DNA from: Akkermansia muciniphila | GTDB lineage: Bacteria > Verrucomicrobiota > Verrucomicrobiia > Limisphaerales > BJHT01 | NCBI GenBank assembly: GCA_945861535.1 | Contig: CAMAUZ010000051.1 | Coordinates: 1 to 55,725, forward strand | Length of the DNA stretch: 55,725 bases | Reading direction: 5' to 3' | Part shown: piece by piece, positions 17,736 to 26,072 of the stretch | Layout of the letters: each line of letters begins with the position of its first letter | How positions within the stretch are numbered: the stretch's first letter is position 1 | Notes under the pieces: model-generated | The model's input: the letters and a program-made list of their open reading frames with translations, nothing else | What the model was told of the DNA's origin: nothing | The model's database searches: none | Made by a program: the position numbers and the translations under genes

Positions 17736-19427
17736 ATGGCCGACATACTTTCCATCCCCCTGCTGGTGCTTGTGCGCGACCGCGGCTACGCGGACGACGC
17801 CCAGTTGCAGGCGATCGAGGACGAACACAAGAAGTCCGGCAAGCCGGTCACCCAGTTGCTGCGCGACAATCAGATCCTCGACATTGACACCCAACTGCAG
17901 CTCATGGCCGAGCACCTTGGGACCGAGGTGATCCCGAATTTTCAAGACACGGTGATTCCGCCGGAAGTCATCTCGATCATCAACCCCTCCACGGCCAAGA
18001 TGTATCAGTGCCTCCCCGTCGAGGCGCATGGCAACACCGTGCGGTTCGTTTTTGCGGACCCGCTGAACCCGTCGATGATCGACGAGTTGAGCTACATCGT
18101 CCGTCGCGAAATCCATGTCGTGATCGCCGATCCGACCACGGTGGCCAAGCAAATCGAGAAGTACTACACCGAGACGGAGAATTTTGATGACATCCTCCGC
18201 GACCTCGGGGCGGACGAAGTCAAGGAGGTCGAGCAAAGCGAGGATGATGCGGCGGGCGATGAACTCGCCAACGACAACACCATCATCAAGTTCGTCAATC
18301 TGGTGTTGTTCCAGGCGATCAAGGACCGCGCCAGTGACATTCACTTCGAGCCGTTCGAGGACGAATTTAAAATTCGCTATCGCGTGGACGGAGCGCTCTA
18401 CGAGATGGCTCCACCGCCCAAATATTTGTCCGTGCCCGTGTCCTCCCGTTTGAAGGTCATGGCCAACCTCAACATTTCCGAAAAACGTCTGCCGCAGGAC
18501 GGACGCATCTCGACCAACGTTGGCGGGCGGCCCATCGACTTCCGCGTTTCCACGCTGCCCACTCGCTTCGGCGAGTCGGTCGTGTTGCGCGTGCTGGACC
18601 GCGGCGCGATCAAACTGGACCTCGAGGCGCTGGGCATCCCGAAGGATGTGTACGACGCGATGGGTTCGATCATCGAGCAGCCCAACGGCATCTTCGTCGT
18701 CACCGGGCCGACTGGTTCGGGCAAAACCACAACGCTCTACGCCTGTCTGCGCCGCATTAATTCCATCGAAGTGAAACTCCTCACCGCCGAGGATCCGGTG
18801 GAATATGACATCGAGGGCATCATGCAGGTGCCGGTCAACGAAGCCCTCGGCATGACCTTCAGCAAGGCCCTGCGCGCCTTTTTGCGGCAGGACCCCGACA
18901 TCATCATGATCGGGGAAATGCGCGACCTGGAGACGGCGCAGATTTCCATTCAGGCCTCGCTCACGGGTCACTTCGTCTTGACCACGCTGCACACCAACGA
19001 CGCCTGCGGGGCCGTTACCCGCCTCGTGGACATGGGGGTGGAGCCGTTCCTCATTTCCTCCAGCTTGATGGGCGTGGTTGCCCAGCGCCTGGTGCGGACG
19101 ATCTGCAAGCAGTGCCGTTCGCCCTACGAGCCGACCGAGGCCCAGTTGTCGATGCTCAACCTCTCGCTCCACGACATCGGCGACAAATCCTTCTTCTACG
19201 GCCGGGGCTGCGAAAATTGCAACGACACCGGCTACCGCGGACGCAAAGGCATCTACGAACTTCTCCGTATCAACGACGACGTCCGTATCTTGATTAATGA
19301 GCGCGCGCCGGGCATGGTCATCAAACAGAAGGCCATGGAAAAAGGCATGCGGTCGATCCGGCAGGACGGCCTCCAGTCCATTTACGACGGCCAGACGACC
19401 ATCGAAGAAGTCATCAAATACACCTAA
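17736..19427 (+). CDS. PilB/GspE-type assembly ATPase 2
   Basis: A second assembly ATPase of 563 residues, clearly different in sequence from the first. It has an MshEN-type N-terminus (LVLVRDRGYADDAQLQAIED), an acidic linker (about residues 150-180), Walker A GPTGSGKTTTLYA (about 326-333), Walker B IIMIGEMRD, and cysteines CKQC and CENC around the zinc site. I chose ATG 17736, preceded by GAAGGAGTAACC, a good ribosome site just after the pilT stop; an upstream ATG at 17643 would overlap pilT. Two PilB-type motors flanking one PilT suggest two pseudopilus systems or a specialised division of labour. Confidence 0.92.
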   Translation: MADILSIPLLVLVRDRGYADDAQLQAIEDEHKKSGKPVTQLLRDNQILDIDTQLQLMAEHLGTEVIPNFQDTVIPPEVISIINPSTAKMYQCLPVEAHGNTVRFVFADPLNPSMIDELSYIVRREIHVVIADPTTVAKQIEKYYTETENFDDILRDLGADEVKEVEQSEDDAAGDELANDNTIIKFVNLVLFQAIKDRASDIHFEPFEDEFKIRYRVDGALYEMAPPPKYLSVPVSSRLKVMANLNISEKRLPQDGRISTNVGGRPIDFRVSTLPTRFGESVVLRVLDRGAIKLDLEALGIPKDVYDAMGSIIEQPNGIFVVTGPTGSGKTTTLYACLRRINSIEVKLLTAEDPVEYDIEGIMQVPVNEALGMTFSKALRAFLRQDPDIIMIGEMRDLETAQISIQASLTGHFVLTTLHTNDACGAVTRLVDMGVEPFLISSSLMGVVAQRLVRTICKQCRSPYEPTEAQLSMLNLSLHDIGDKSFFYGRGCENCNDTGYRGRKGIYELLRINDDVRILINERAPGMVIKQKAMEKGMRSIRQDGLQSIYDGQTTIEEVIKYT

Positions 19428-19441
19428 TTGCGAGGCCCGTT

Positions 19442-20761
19442 ATGCCAAAGTTTCAATACGTCGCGATGGATGCCAAGGGCAAGGAGACCAAGGGCACCAT
19501 CGATGTCGCCAATCAGAACGAGGCCATCGGGCGCATCAAGGAAATGGGACTCTTCCCCACCAAGGTGGTGGAGGCCGAGAAGCCCAAGGCCGGCAAAGGC
19601 GGCAAAGAGGGCGAGAAAGCTGTCGCCACCAAGGAAAAGGGCGCCGCCAAACCCAAGGGCAAGGGACTCAACGTCTCGCTCAACATCAAAATTCCCGGCC
19701 TTGGCGGAAAGGTAAAAGCCAAGACCCTCTCCACTTTTACCCGGCAGTTGGCCACGCTGGTGGACGCCGGTTTGCCGCTGCTCCGCGGGTTGCGCGTGCT
19801 CCAGAAGCAGGAGAAAGATCCGACCCTCAAGGAAATCCTCGGCAAGCTGGCCGGTTCGATCGAGGGCGGCAGCACATTCTCCGAAGCGCTCGGCGGCCAT
19901 CCCAAGACCTTTGACCGCCTCTTCGTCAACATGGTGAAGGCCGGCGAGCTTGGTGGCGTGCTGGAAGTCGTTCTCAACCGTCTCGCCGAGTTCCAGGAAA
20001 AGGCCGAGAAAATCAAAGGCAAGGTCAAGGCGGCGTTGTTCTACCCCATGGCCGTGCTCGTGGTGGCCGTGGTCATCGTCGGTGTCCTCATGACCTTCGT
20101 CGTTCCGAAATTCGAGGAAATCTTCAAGGACATGTTGAACGGCGAGCCCATGCCCGGCTTCACACAGTTGGTCCTGGGCATCTCCAACTTCATCAAGAAC
20201 AACATTCTCACCACCTTGGGGATCGCTGTTGCCATTTTCGTCTCGATTAAACTCATCCTCAAAACCAAGAAGGGCAGTTACTTCAAGGACAAGATGCTGC
20301 TCACCATGCCCGGCCTCGGTCCGGTGGTCAGCAAGGTCGCCATCGCCCGCTTCTCGCGTACCCTCGGCACGCTGGTCAGCAGCGGTGTCCCGATTCTCCA
20401 GTCGCTAAACATCGTCAAGGAAACCGCCGGCAACATCATCGTCACCAACGCCGTCACCGCCATTCAGGACGCCGTCAAGGAAGGCGAACCCATCGTCTCG
20501 CCCATGGAATCCTCCCGCGTCTTCCCGCCCATGGTCATCAGCATGGTGGACGTCGGTGAACAAACCGGCGCCCTGCCCGAAATGTTGATGAAGGTCGCCG
20601 ACAACTACGAAGAAGAAGTCGATAACGCCGTCGGCGCGATGACTTCCCTCCTCGAACCCGTCATGATCGTCTTCCTCGCCGTCGTCGTCGGCAGCATCGT
20701 CATCGCGATGTTCCTGCCCCTCATCGTGATGATGGAAAAGATGGGCGACACCGAAAAATAA
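19442..20761 (+). CDS. pilC: PilC/GspF-type inner-membrane platform protein
   Basis: PilC is the inner-membrane platform on which the pilB and pilT motors act. The 439 residues contain two T2SF domains (about 105-230 and 305-430), with membrane segments near 205-225, 255-277 and 410-432. The family features FTRQLATLVDAGLPLLRGL and FSRTLGTLVSSGVPILQSL are present. An unusual Lys/Gly/Ala-rich linker (about residues 45-95) separates the N-terminal FQYVAMDAKGKETKGTI segment from the first T2SF domain and makes the protein slightly long. It is the last gene of the operon, 14 bases after the second pilB. Confidence 0.93.
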   Translation: MPKFQYVAMDAKGKETKGTIDVANQNEAIGRIKEMGLFPTKVVEAEKPKAGKGGKEGEKAVATKEKGAAKPKGKGLNVSLNIKIPGLGGKVKAKTLSTFTRQLATLVDAGLPLLRGLRVLQKQEKDPTLKEILGKLAGSIEGGSTFSEALGGHPKTFDRLFVNMVKAGELGGVLEVVLNRLAEFQEKAEKIKGKVKAALFYPMAVLVVAVVIVGVLMTFVVPKFEEIFKDMLNGEPMPGFTQLVLGISNFIKNNILTTLGIAVAIFVSIKLILKTKKGSYFKDKMLLTMPGLGPVVSKVAIARFSRTLGTLVSSGVPILQSLNIVKETAGNIIVTNAVTAIQDAVKEGEPIVSPMESSRVFPPMVISMVDVGEQTGALPEMLMKVADNYEEEVDNAVGAMTSLLEPVMIVFLAVVVGSIVIAMFLPLIVMMEKMGDTEK

Positions 20762-20900
20762 GCCGCCCCGGCGGGCAACCGCAGCGACGAGGCGTCGGAC
20801 GGGCAGACCGTCCGGCGCCTCCGCAGTTTCCAAGGCGGTCGCCCTCGCCCGCGAGTCCCAGCCGCTCTGGCGCAAGCTCGCCTCGAAATGGCAGAAGCGG

Positions 20901-21052
20901 TGAACACGAAAGACACAAAACCCACCGAAGGCTCGAAAACAAAGGGCCGAAGCGAGGTTGGCCGACACCCAGTCACCTCCGCAGCCCGAGCAAGACTCGC
21001 GCTTTCGCACCATCCTCCCTTTCGTGCTTTTCGTGTATTTCGTGGTTCCACC
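20901..21052. repeat. ACGAAAGACACGAAA paired repeat, copy 1
   Basis: Arm 1 (20901-20928) GTGAACACGAAAGACACAAA; arm 2 (21019-21052) CTTTCGTGCTTTTCGTGTAT then TTCGTGGTTCCACC. The arms are inverted. Copies at 24371-24533 and 29510-29684. Confidence 0.8.
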
Positions 21053-21073
21053 TGCTTGCTTCAGAATGAAAAA

Positions 21074-21100
21074 TTTCCCTGCCCCAAATTCCCTTGCCAA
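21074..21100 (+). repeat. CCCTGCCCCAAATTCCCTTG word, copy 1
   Basis: TTCCCTGCCCCAAATTCCCT then TGCCAA. The same word occurs at 25174-25210 and, in two opposing arms, at 34126-34252. Confidence 0.7.
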
Positions 21101-21131
21101 TCCGTTTCCTCATTCCCTGCGCGGCGTTCTG

Positions 21132-22553
21132 GTGTCAGAAATTTGCGTCCGTGAAAAACAGCTGCGGCGACCCTCAACACCGCTCAGACCCGCCCGTCGC
21201 CAGCACTCCCTCACCGCGTTCTGCCTGCTGCTCACGTTCGCTCTCACCCACGCCGCCGCGGCTCAGGTGATTGAAGCACCCTTGCCCCCCGCCTGGTCCA
21301 CCAGCCCCGATGCGCGCCTCGAAATCCGCGACGGCCAGTTCCTCCTCATCGCCCTCGGCGGCGATCCCTTTCTCCACACCCGCCTCCTCTCTCCGGGCCG
21401 CCCACCCTACGTCGCCGAACTCCGCCTCCGCTCCACCAGTGCCGGCCACGGCCAGTTCTTTTGGAGCACTGCCCCGCGTGACAGCTTTGCTCCCCAAGCC
21501 AGCGTCACCTTCCCCGTCGAGCACGACAATCTCTGGCACGACTACACGGTGAAAATCCCCGCCACCAACGCCATCACCGCCCTGCGCTGGGATCCCGCCA
21601 CCGCGCCCGGCGAAATCCGCCTCGCCCGCCTCGCCCTGCGCGATGCCGACGGCAAGCTCACCGCCGAATGGCGCTACGCCCCCGGCCCCGCGCCGACGCC
21701 CCTTTTCGGTCACTCCGTCACCCGCGCCCCGGCCGGCGTGTCGGAAATCGTCCTCACCACCACCGCGCGACTCGCCGGCGCCATCCATTCCCTTACTTGG
21801 AACGGAATGGAATTCATCGACAGCGTCGATCACGGCCGCCAACTCCAGTCCGCCGCTTCCTTCGACAATTCCCCCACCGCCAACGCCGAGACCTTCAATC
21901 CCACCGAAGCCGGCTCCCGCCGCGACGGTGCCGGTCCGCGTTCCACCAGCAAACTTCTCGAACTCCGCAGCGCCGGCCACGAACTCGTCACCCGCACCCA
22001 GATGGCCTACTGGCTCGCCCCCGGCGAACGCTCCGCCGGCCAGCTCGCCCGCAACACCAACACCCTCTCCGCGCATCTTCTCACCAAGCGCGTGCGCCTC
22101 GGCCACGATCGGTTTTCGCAGATGCTCGACTACCAGGCCACCTTCACCGTGCCCGTCGGCGAGACCCATCGCACCGCGCAATTCGAGGCCCTCACCGGCT
22201 ACCTGCCCGCGGCCTTCGAACGCTTCTGGCAGTTCAATGTCACAACCAAAAAGCTCGAACCCCTCACCGACGGCCCCGGCGAAATCCCGCGCCCGGTCGT
22301 TCTCGCCACTGCCAGCGGCAGCCACGCCATGGGCATCTACGCCCCGCTGCAGCCGCGCGCCGGCCAGACCGGACCGACCTACGGCCGCTGGCGGTTCGGC
22401 CCGGAAAAAGTGGTGAAATGGAACTGCGTCTTCCGCCTCCGCGCCTCCGACTCCCTCCCCGCCGGCGACTACACATATCAACTCCTCGTCCCCCTCGGCA
22501 CCCTCGCAGAAGTCGAGGCCATGCTCGTCGCGGTTTCCGCTGGGGAAAAGTAG
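21132..22553 (+). CDS. Secreted protein of unknown function
   Basis: I do not recognise this protein. From GTG 21132 it has 473 residues. A basic N-region (RREKs/Args in the first 25 residues), a hydrophobic core (LTAFCLLLTFALTHAAAA) and an Ala-rich cleavage site suggest export. The mature part is rich in beta strands: a jelly-roll-like first domain (FLLIALGGDPFLHTRLLSP; FFWSTAPRDSF) is followed by a second domain with SLTWNGMEFIDSVDHGRQL and FQALTGY-like segments, as in carbohydrate-active or lectin-like proteins. The frame is open up to ATG 21066 and beyond, but that part is repeat sequence. The two genes that follow are also envelope proteins. Confidence 0.65.
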   Translation: MSEICVREKQLRRPSTPLRPARRQHSLTAFCLLLTFALTHAAAAQVIEAPLPPAWSTSPDARLEIRDGQFLLIALGGDPFLHTRLLSPGRPPYVAELRLRSTSAGHGQFFWSTAPRDSFAPQASVTFPVEHDNLWHDYTVKIPATNAITALRWDPATAPGEIRLARLALRDADGKLTAEWRYAPGPAPTPLFGHSVTRAPAGVSEIVLTTTARLAGAIHSLTWNGMEFIDSVDHGRQLQSAASFDNSPTANAETFNPTEAGSRRDGAGPRSTSKLLELRSAGHELVTRTQMAYWLAPGERSAGQLARNTNTLSAHLLTKRVRLGHDRFSQMLDYQATFTVPVGETHRTAQFEALTGYLPAAFERFWQFNVTTKKLEPLTDGPGEIPRPVVLATASGSHAMGIYAPLQPRAGQTGPTYGRWRFGPEKVVKWNCVFRLRASDSLPAGDYTYQLLVPLGTLAEVEAMLVAVSAGEK

Positions 22554-22827
22554 CTCGCCACACCTCAGGCGCCGCCGGCGGGAGCGGCCGCGGAGTGTGG
22601 TCGTCCTCGGCCACAGCAACGTCCCCGCAGGCGAACGGGTGGAAAATTGCCAGAGCCTCACCACGCTCCAACTTTCTGTGCGCCGGGGCCGGGCGCACTC
22701 CGGCGGTGGTCCGCGGCGCGCGCCATTTCAAGCGGGAATCGGATTCGATTCCTCCGGCCACATCGGAATCCTTCGTCGTCCACCGACCGAGCTTGCTCCC
22801 ACCCGCGATAACCCAGACTATCAGACC

Positions 22828-23754
22828 GTGACTCGACGACTCTTCACCTGCTGGGCCCTCGCCCTCCTCGCCCTTGGCCAGACCGGCTGCCTCGACTGGG
22901 TGCTGCAAACCGCCACCTATCGGCACGACCCGGAGACCGACACCGTGCGCATCTTCCAGACCTACCACGGCCTCTTTGGCAGCGACGAACCCGGCGAGAT
23001 CACCCGCAACGAAATCGATCAGCTCGCATCCGTGCTCACCGGCCAGCGCACCTTTTTCTTCGCCAACTGGATCGCTGAATACTCCCGCACCCAAATTGCG
23101 GAAGCTCTCACCAATTCCCTCGCCGCCACCCCCGACGCCACCGGGGCCGAACTCGTCCGCCAGACCGAGAAAAAACAGCATCTCGAGGCGCTGCTGAAAC
23201 TCCTGCTCGCCAACGTCCGCGTCGAAAACGGCACCTTCTACCTCGACGCCGAGAAGCGTCTCTGCGGCGTTCAGCGCGTAACCCTCAACCATTTCTCGCA
23301 GTTGGTGCCGGCCGCCAACCGCGTGCTCCGCGACCTGCTCATCGAAGAGGCCGCCAACCCCGACGCTTCGGACGCACGCAAGACGCGGCTCAATCGCTGG
23401 CTCGACCGCAAACAGGACGTCCTCACCGTCACCGGCAACCGGCTCCTGCTCCGCGGCCCCGTGTCCCGCGCGGAATACGACAAGGCCATCGCCAACGAAC
23501 CGAAATACCAGAAGCTCCTCACCGAATTCCGCGCCGGCGGCGGCGAATTCCGCCACGAGAACGATGAACTCATCGTCCGCCTCGGCACCGAGACCGCCCC
23601 GCATGTGAGCGTGCGCCTGCCCGTCGCCGAGAAGCCGTACCGGACCAACCTCCTGCACCATCTCCAAGGCCGGCAGCCCGTTCGCGCCACCTTCGCCCCC
23701 GCCGCCGCCGCGGCGGAATTCCTCAACGCCGCGCCGCCCGGCGCCGGTCGCTGA
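22828..23754 (+). CDS. Exported protein of unknown function
   Basis: A 308-residue protein from GTG 22828. The N-terminus MTRRLFTCWALALLALGQTG ends just before Cys21, so it may be a lipoprotein, although the residue at -3 (Gln) is unusual. The mature part is helical and charged: TYRHDPETDTVRIFQTYHGLF, FFANWIAEYSRTQIAEAL and LDRKQDVLTVTGNRLLL. I cannot name a family. A 274-base gap without recognisable features separates it from the preceding gene; it lies 80 bases before a small membrane-protein gene. Confidence 0.6.
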   Translation: MTRRLFTCWALALLALGQTGCLDWVLQTATYRHDPETDTVRIFQTYHGLFGSDEPGEITRNEIDQLASVLTGQRTFFFANWIAEYSRTQIAEALTNSLAATPDATGAELVRQTEKKQHLEALLKLLLANVRVENGTFYLDAEKRLCGVQRVTLNHFSQLVPAANRVLRDLLIEEAANPDASDARKTRLNRWLDRKQDVLTVTGNRLLLRGPVSRAEYDKAIANEPKYQKLLTEFRAGGGEFRHENDELIVRLGTETAPHVSVRLPVAEKPYRTNLLHHLQGRQPVRATFAPAAAAAEFLNAAPPGAGR

Positions 23755-23834
23755 CCGTGGCGCGTCCTTTCCCGCCGACCAACCAATCCTCCACGCCGGA
23801 CCGCGTCCCGACTCCCGCTCCAATTCTTGTGCCG

Positions 23835-24200
23835 ATGTGGAAAAGTAAATTCCGTGGCAGCGTGATCGCCCTGATCGGCTTCCTGCTCTCACCGCTTTCC
23901 TGGTGGAACGATCTCTTTGTAAACATCCCGCTGGCGTGGGCCTTCGCCTGGCTCGTGAGCTATTTTCACCGGCCGGCCTTCACCGCGAGTTTCGTCCTCG
24001 GCTACTGGCTGACCAACGTCCTTGGCTTCGTGCTTCTCCACAAAGGCGGCGCGCAAGCCCTCACCGGCGAAGTCCAGCCCTACACCCGCAAGGCCATCCT
24101 CCGTGACCTCGCCATCTCCCTCGCCTACACCGGCCTGATTGTGCTCCTCATCAATTTCGGCTGGCTCAAGCCCCTTCCCGAATATCTCCCCTCCCGCTGA
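23835..24200 (+). CDS. Small membrane protein of unknown function
   Basis: A 121-residue protein with three or four hydrophobic segments (about residues 8-25, 32-45, 49-68 and 91-112) and few charged residues between them. SWWNDLFVNIPLAWAFAWL suggests an inner-membrane protein. No family recognised. ATG 23835 is the best start; an in-frame GTG at 23757, just after the preceding stop, would add a Pro-rich 26-residue leader. Probably co-transcribed with the preceding gene. Confidence 0.6.
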   Translation: MWKSKFRGSVIALIGFLLSPLSWWNDLFVNIPLAWAFAWLVSYFHRPAFTASFVLGYWLTNVLGFVLLHKGGAQALTGEVQPYTRKAILRDLAISLAYTGLIVLLINFGWLKPLPEYLPSR

Positions 24201-24225
24201 CCGCCGCCGCTGTCAGCGCCCCCGG

Positions 24226-24283
24226 CCCGCGGGCGGTCCCCGCCCGCAGCGGCTCCGAATCCGCAGGGGTGCCGGAAATTTCC
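24226..24283. repeat. GGCGGTCCCCGCCCGCAGCG element, left part
   Basis: GCGGGCGGTCCCCGCCCGCA followed by GCGGCTCCG, then GGGGTGCCGGAAATTTCC. The second segment matches the element at 52741-52855 (GGGTGCCCGGACATTTCC). Confidence 0.7.
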
Positions 24284-24370
24284 AAACGCCGCCCGCTCGA
24301 ACTCCCTCCCCGTCACATTTTTCTGCCCCCTATTTTTTTGCCATCTCCCCGTTCCCCCGTTCCCCCTGGG

Positions 24371-24533
24371 AAAGGCAGTTGGAACCACGAAAGACACGAA
24401 AAACACGAAAGGAGAAAGGCATGAGAAATCGGGCAGTTTCATCGGGCAGGTGAGGTAAATCGGCTCCGGCCAATCACGGTTCCGCCCCTTGTTTTCGCGC
24501 TGTTCGTGTCTTTCGTGGTTCGCCTTAACTGCC
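24371..24533. repeat. ACGAAAGACACGAAA paired repeat, copy 2
   Basis: Arm 1 GGAACCACGAAAGACACGAA then AAACACGAAAGG; arm 2 TGTTCGTGTCTTTCGTGGTT. The flanking words GGCAGT and ACTGCC also pair, so the inverted structure spans about 160 bases. Confidence 0.85.
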
Positions 24534-24535
24534 GT

Positions 24536-25057
24536 TCACTCGTAAACAATCCCCGCGATCTCCACTCCCTGTTCCCCACCCGGGAATTTCAACCGCACCC
24601 GCTGCCCCATCCGCGCGTTCAGCAACGCCCGCGCAATCGGTGAAACCCAGCTCACCCAGTCCCGGTCCACGTCCGTTTCGTCCACGCCCACAATGCGATA
24701 ACGCGTCTCCGCCCCGCCATCCGCGCGTACCGTCACCGTCGCCCCGAACCGCACCTGCTCCCACGGTCTTGGTGGCGGCGCGACCACCACCGCCATCGCG
24801 AGACCCTGTTGAATCTGCAACCTCCGTTGCCGATCCGCCGCCCCCAGCCGCTGCGCGCCGTCCGACCGGTCAGCACCCGCCGCATCCGCGACCTCCGACG
24901 ACTCCATCCGCGTCAGCCGCTCCAGCTCCGCCCGCAGCCGCCGCTCGCCATCCGGCGTGAGAAAATTCTTCGCCCCCGGCGGCAGCGCCGGCGCCGACCG
25001 CGGCAGCACCGGCCGCTCTGGAATATCATCATCCTCACGGGTGAAAGCCTTGCTCAT
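24536..25057 (-). CDS. greB: GreB-type transcript cleavage factor
   Basis: GreB rescues backtracked RNA polymerase by stimulating cleavage of the 3' end of the transcript. The 173-residue protein starts MSKAFTREDDDIPERPVLPR, typical of GreB in these phyla, has the N-terminal coiled coil (about residues 38-85, FLTPDGERRLRAELERLTRM) and the C-terminal FKBP-like domain (VTVRADGGAETRYRIVGVDE; WVSPIARALLNARMGQRVRL). The tip acidic residues lie in the RMESSEVADAAGADRSDGA segment. I chose ATG 25057; the longer upstream frame is intergenic sequence. Confidence 0.9.
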   Translation of the reverse strand: MSKAFTREDDDIPERPVLPRSAPALPPGAKNFLTPDGERRLRAELERLTRMESSEVADAAGADRSDGAQRLGAADRQRRLQIQQGLAMAVVVAPPPRPWEQVRFGATVTVRADGGAETRYRIVGVDETDVDRDWVSWVSPIARALLNARMGQRVRLKFPGGEQGVEIAGIVYE

Positions 25058-25440
25058 GGCGAAAATGTTTAGCAGCGCCATGAATGAGGAACAAGCGTTG
25101 TGCCGGAGCGCCGCGCCCGCGCCGAGGACTACATCGTGCAGTGGAAGCTCCGTCCGGCTCGCGGTCCTCCGTCTTCCCATTCCCTTGCCCCAAATTCCCC
25201 TGCCAAATCCGACCATGCTCGCAGGCGGGTCCGGTCCGCGCCCCAACCCCCTCACGCTTGGTAGCCCACTCATCGCCTTCCACCGGATCGATACGCCTAT
25301 AGTGCTGGGCCATTTTCGTTCGCCCGTTGTGCCAGCACGGGAAACCAGCCCATGCGCAAAAACTTTGCTGCGCCGCCGCCGCCGCTCGCGGGGCGTTCGC
25401 TTTTTGACTTTTGTCTGACCGCTCCCTAGCGTCCGCCGCC
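25058..25440. other. Divergent gap between greB and the HIT gene
   Basis: Holds a CCCTTGCCCCAAATTCCCCT word (25174-25210). I could not pick promoters with confidence. No gene. Confidence 0.5.
25174..25210 (+). repeat. CCCTGCCCCAAATTCCCTTG word, copy 2
   Basis: TTCCCATTCCCTTGCCCCAA followed by ATTCCCCTGCC. See 21074-21100 and 34126-34252. Confidence 0.7.
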
Positions 25441-25929
25441 ATGGAATCTCTCGTCGCCCCGTGGCGTATCAATTACATCCTCCGTCCCAAAGAAGCGGGC
25501 GCGAAAGAATCTGTTTTCACCCGCATCGCGCAGTCGAGCGACGACCTCGCGAACTACGTCATCTACCGCGGCAAGACGTGTTACTCGGTCCTCAACTCCT
25601 TTCCCTACAACGGCGGCCATATCCTCATCTGCCCCTATCGCGAGGTGCCCGATTTCGCGGCGCTCACCGACGAGGAAATGCTCGAGCTCATGCACCAGAC
25701 CCGCCGCTGCATCGACGCCCTCAAGCAGACCATGAAACCGCAGGGCTTCAATGTCGGCGTAAACCTCGGGCAGGTCGCCGGCGCGGGCATTGTCGAGCAT
25801 CTCCACCTCCACATCGTGCCGCGCTGGAACGGCGACACCAACTTCATGCCCGTCGTGGCCGGCACCAACGTGCTGCCCGAGGCGCTGCTGGATGTCGCGG
25901 CAAGGCTGCGCGCGGTGCTGAATTTATGA
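25441..25929 (+). CDS. HIT family hydrolase, Ap4A-type
   Basis: HIT proteins hydrolyse or transfer the alpha-phosphate of nucleotides such as Ap4A or adenylated amines. The 162-residue protein has the triad motif His120-x-His122-x-His124 (EHLHLHIVPRW), the upstream LNSFPYNGGHILICPYREV and FNVGVNLGQVAGAGI, all typical of the branch found with Ap4A phosphorylase-like activity. I chose ATG 25441. The gene opens a plus-strand run of housekeeping genes. Confidence 0.93.
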   Translation: MESLVAPWRINYILRPKEAGAKESVFTRIAQSSDDLANYVIYRGKTCYSVLNSFPYNGGHILICPYREVPDFAALTDEEMLELMHQTRRCIDALKQTMKPQGFNVGVNLGQVAGAGIVEHLHLHIVPRWNGDTNFMPVVAGTNVLPEALLDVAARLRAVLNL

Positions 25930-25948
25930 ACGGGCGTACCCCTTCGAT

Positions 25949-26026
25949 GGTAGGGCGCGTCTGTCCTCAGCGCGCCGCGGGCGTGTGGCCATCCAACCGG
26001 CGCGCTGAGGACAGACGCGCCCGACC
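25949..26026. repeat. Inverted repeat GTAGGGCGCGTCTGTCCTCA, copy 1
   Basis: Left arm GTAGGGCGCGTCTGTCCTCA then GCGCGCCG; right arm CGGCGCGCTGAGGACAGACG then CGCCC. The arms are near-perfect reverse complements around a 20-base centre. Second copy at 47201-47280. Confidence 0.9.
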
Positions 26027-26072
26027 CACCGCCGTTTGGTCCGCTTAAAACAGCGACGCTTCCCACCTACCT

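Larger units (their letters stand above)
20762..21131. other. Repeat-rich gap after pilC
   Basis: Contains an ACACGAAAGACAC repeat pair (20901-21052) and a CCTGCCCCAAATTCCC word (21074-21100). No convincing rho-independent terminator was seen after pilC. Confidence 0.55.
24201..24535. other. Convergent gap with two repeat families
   Basis: Between the plus-strand membrane-protein gene and minus-strand greB. It holds a CGGTCCCCGCCCGCAGCGGC unit (24226-24283) and an ACGAAAGACACGAAA pair (24371-24533). Such paired arms in a convergent gap could act as a two-way transcription barrier, but no U-run marks a standard terminator. Confidence 0.55.
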
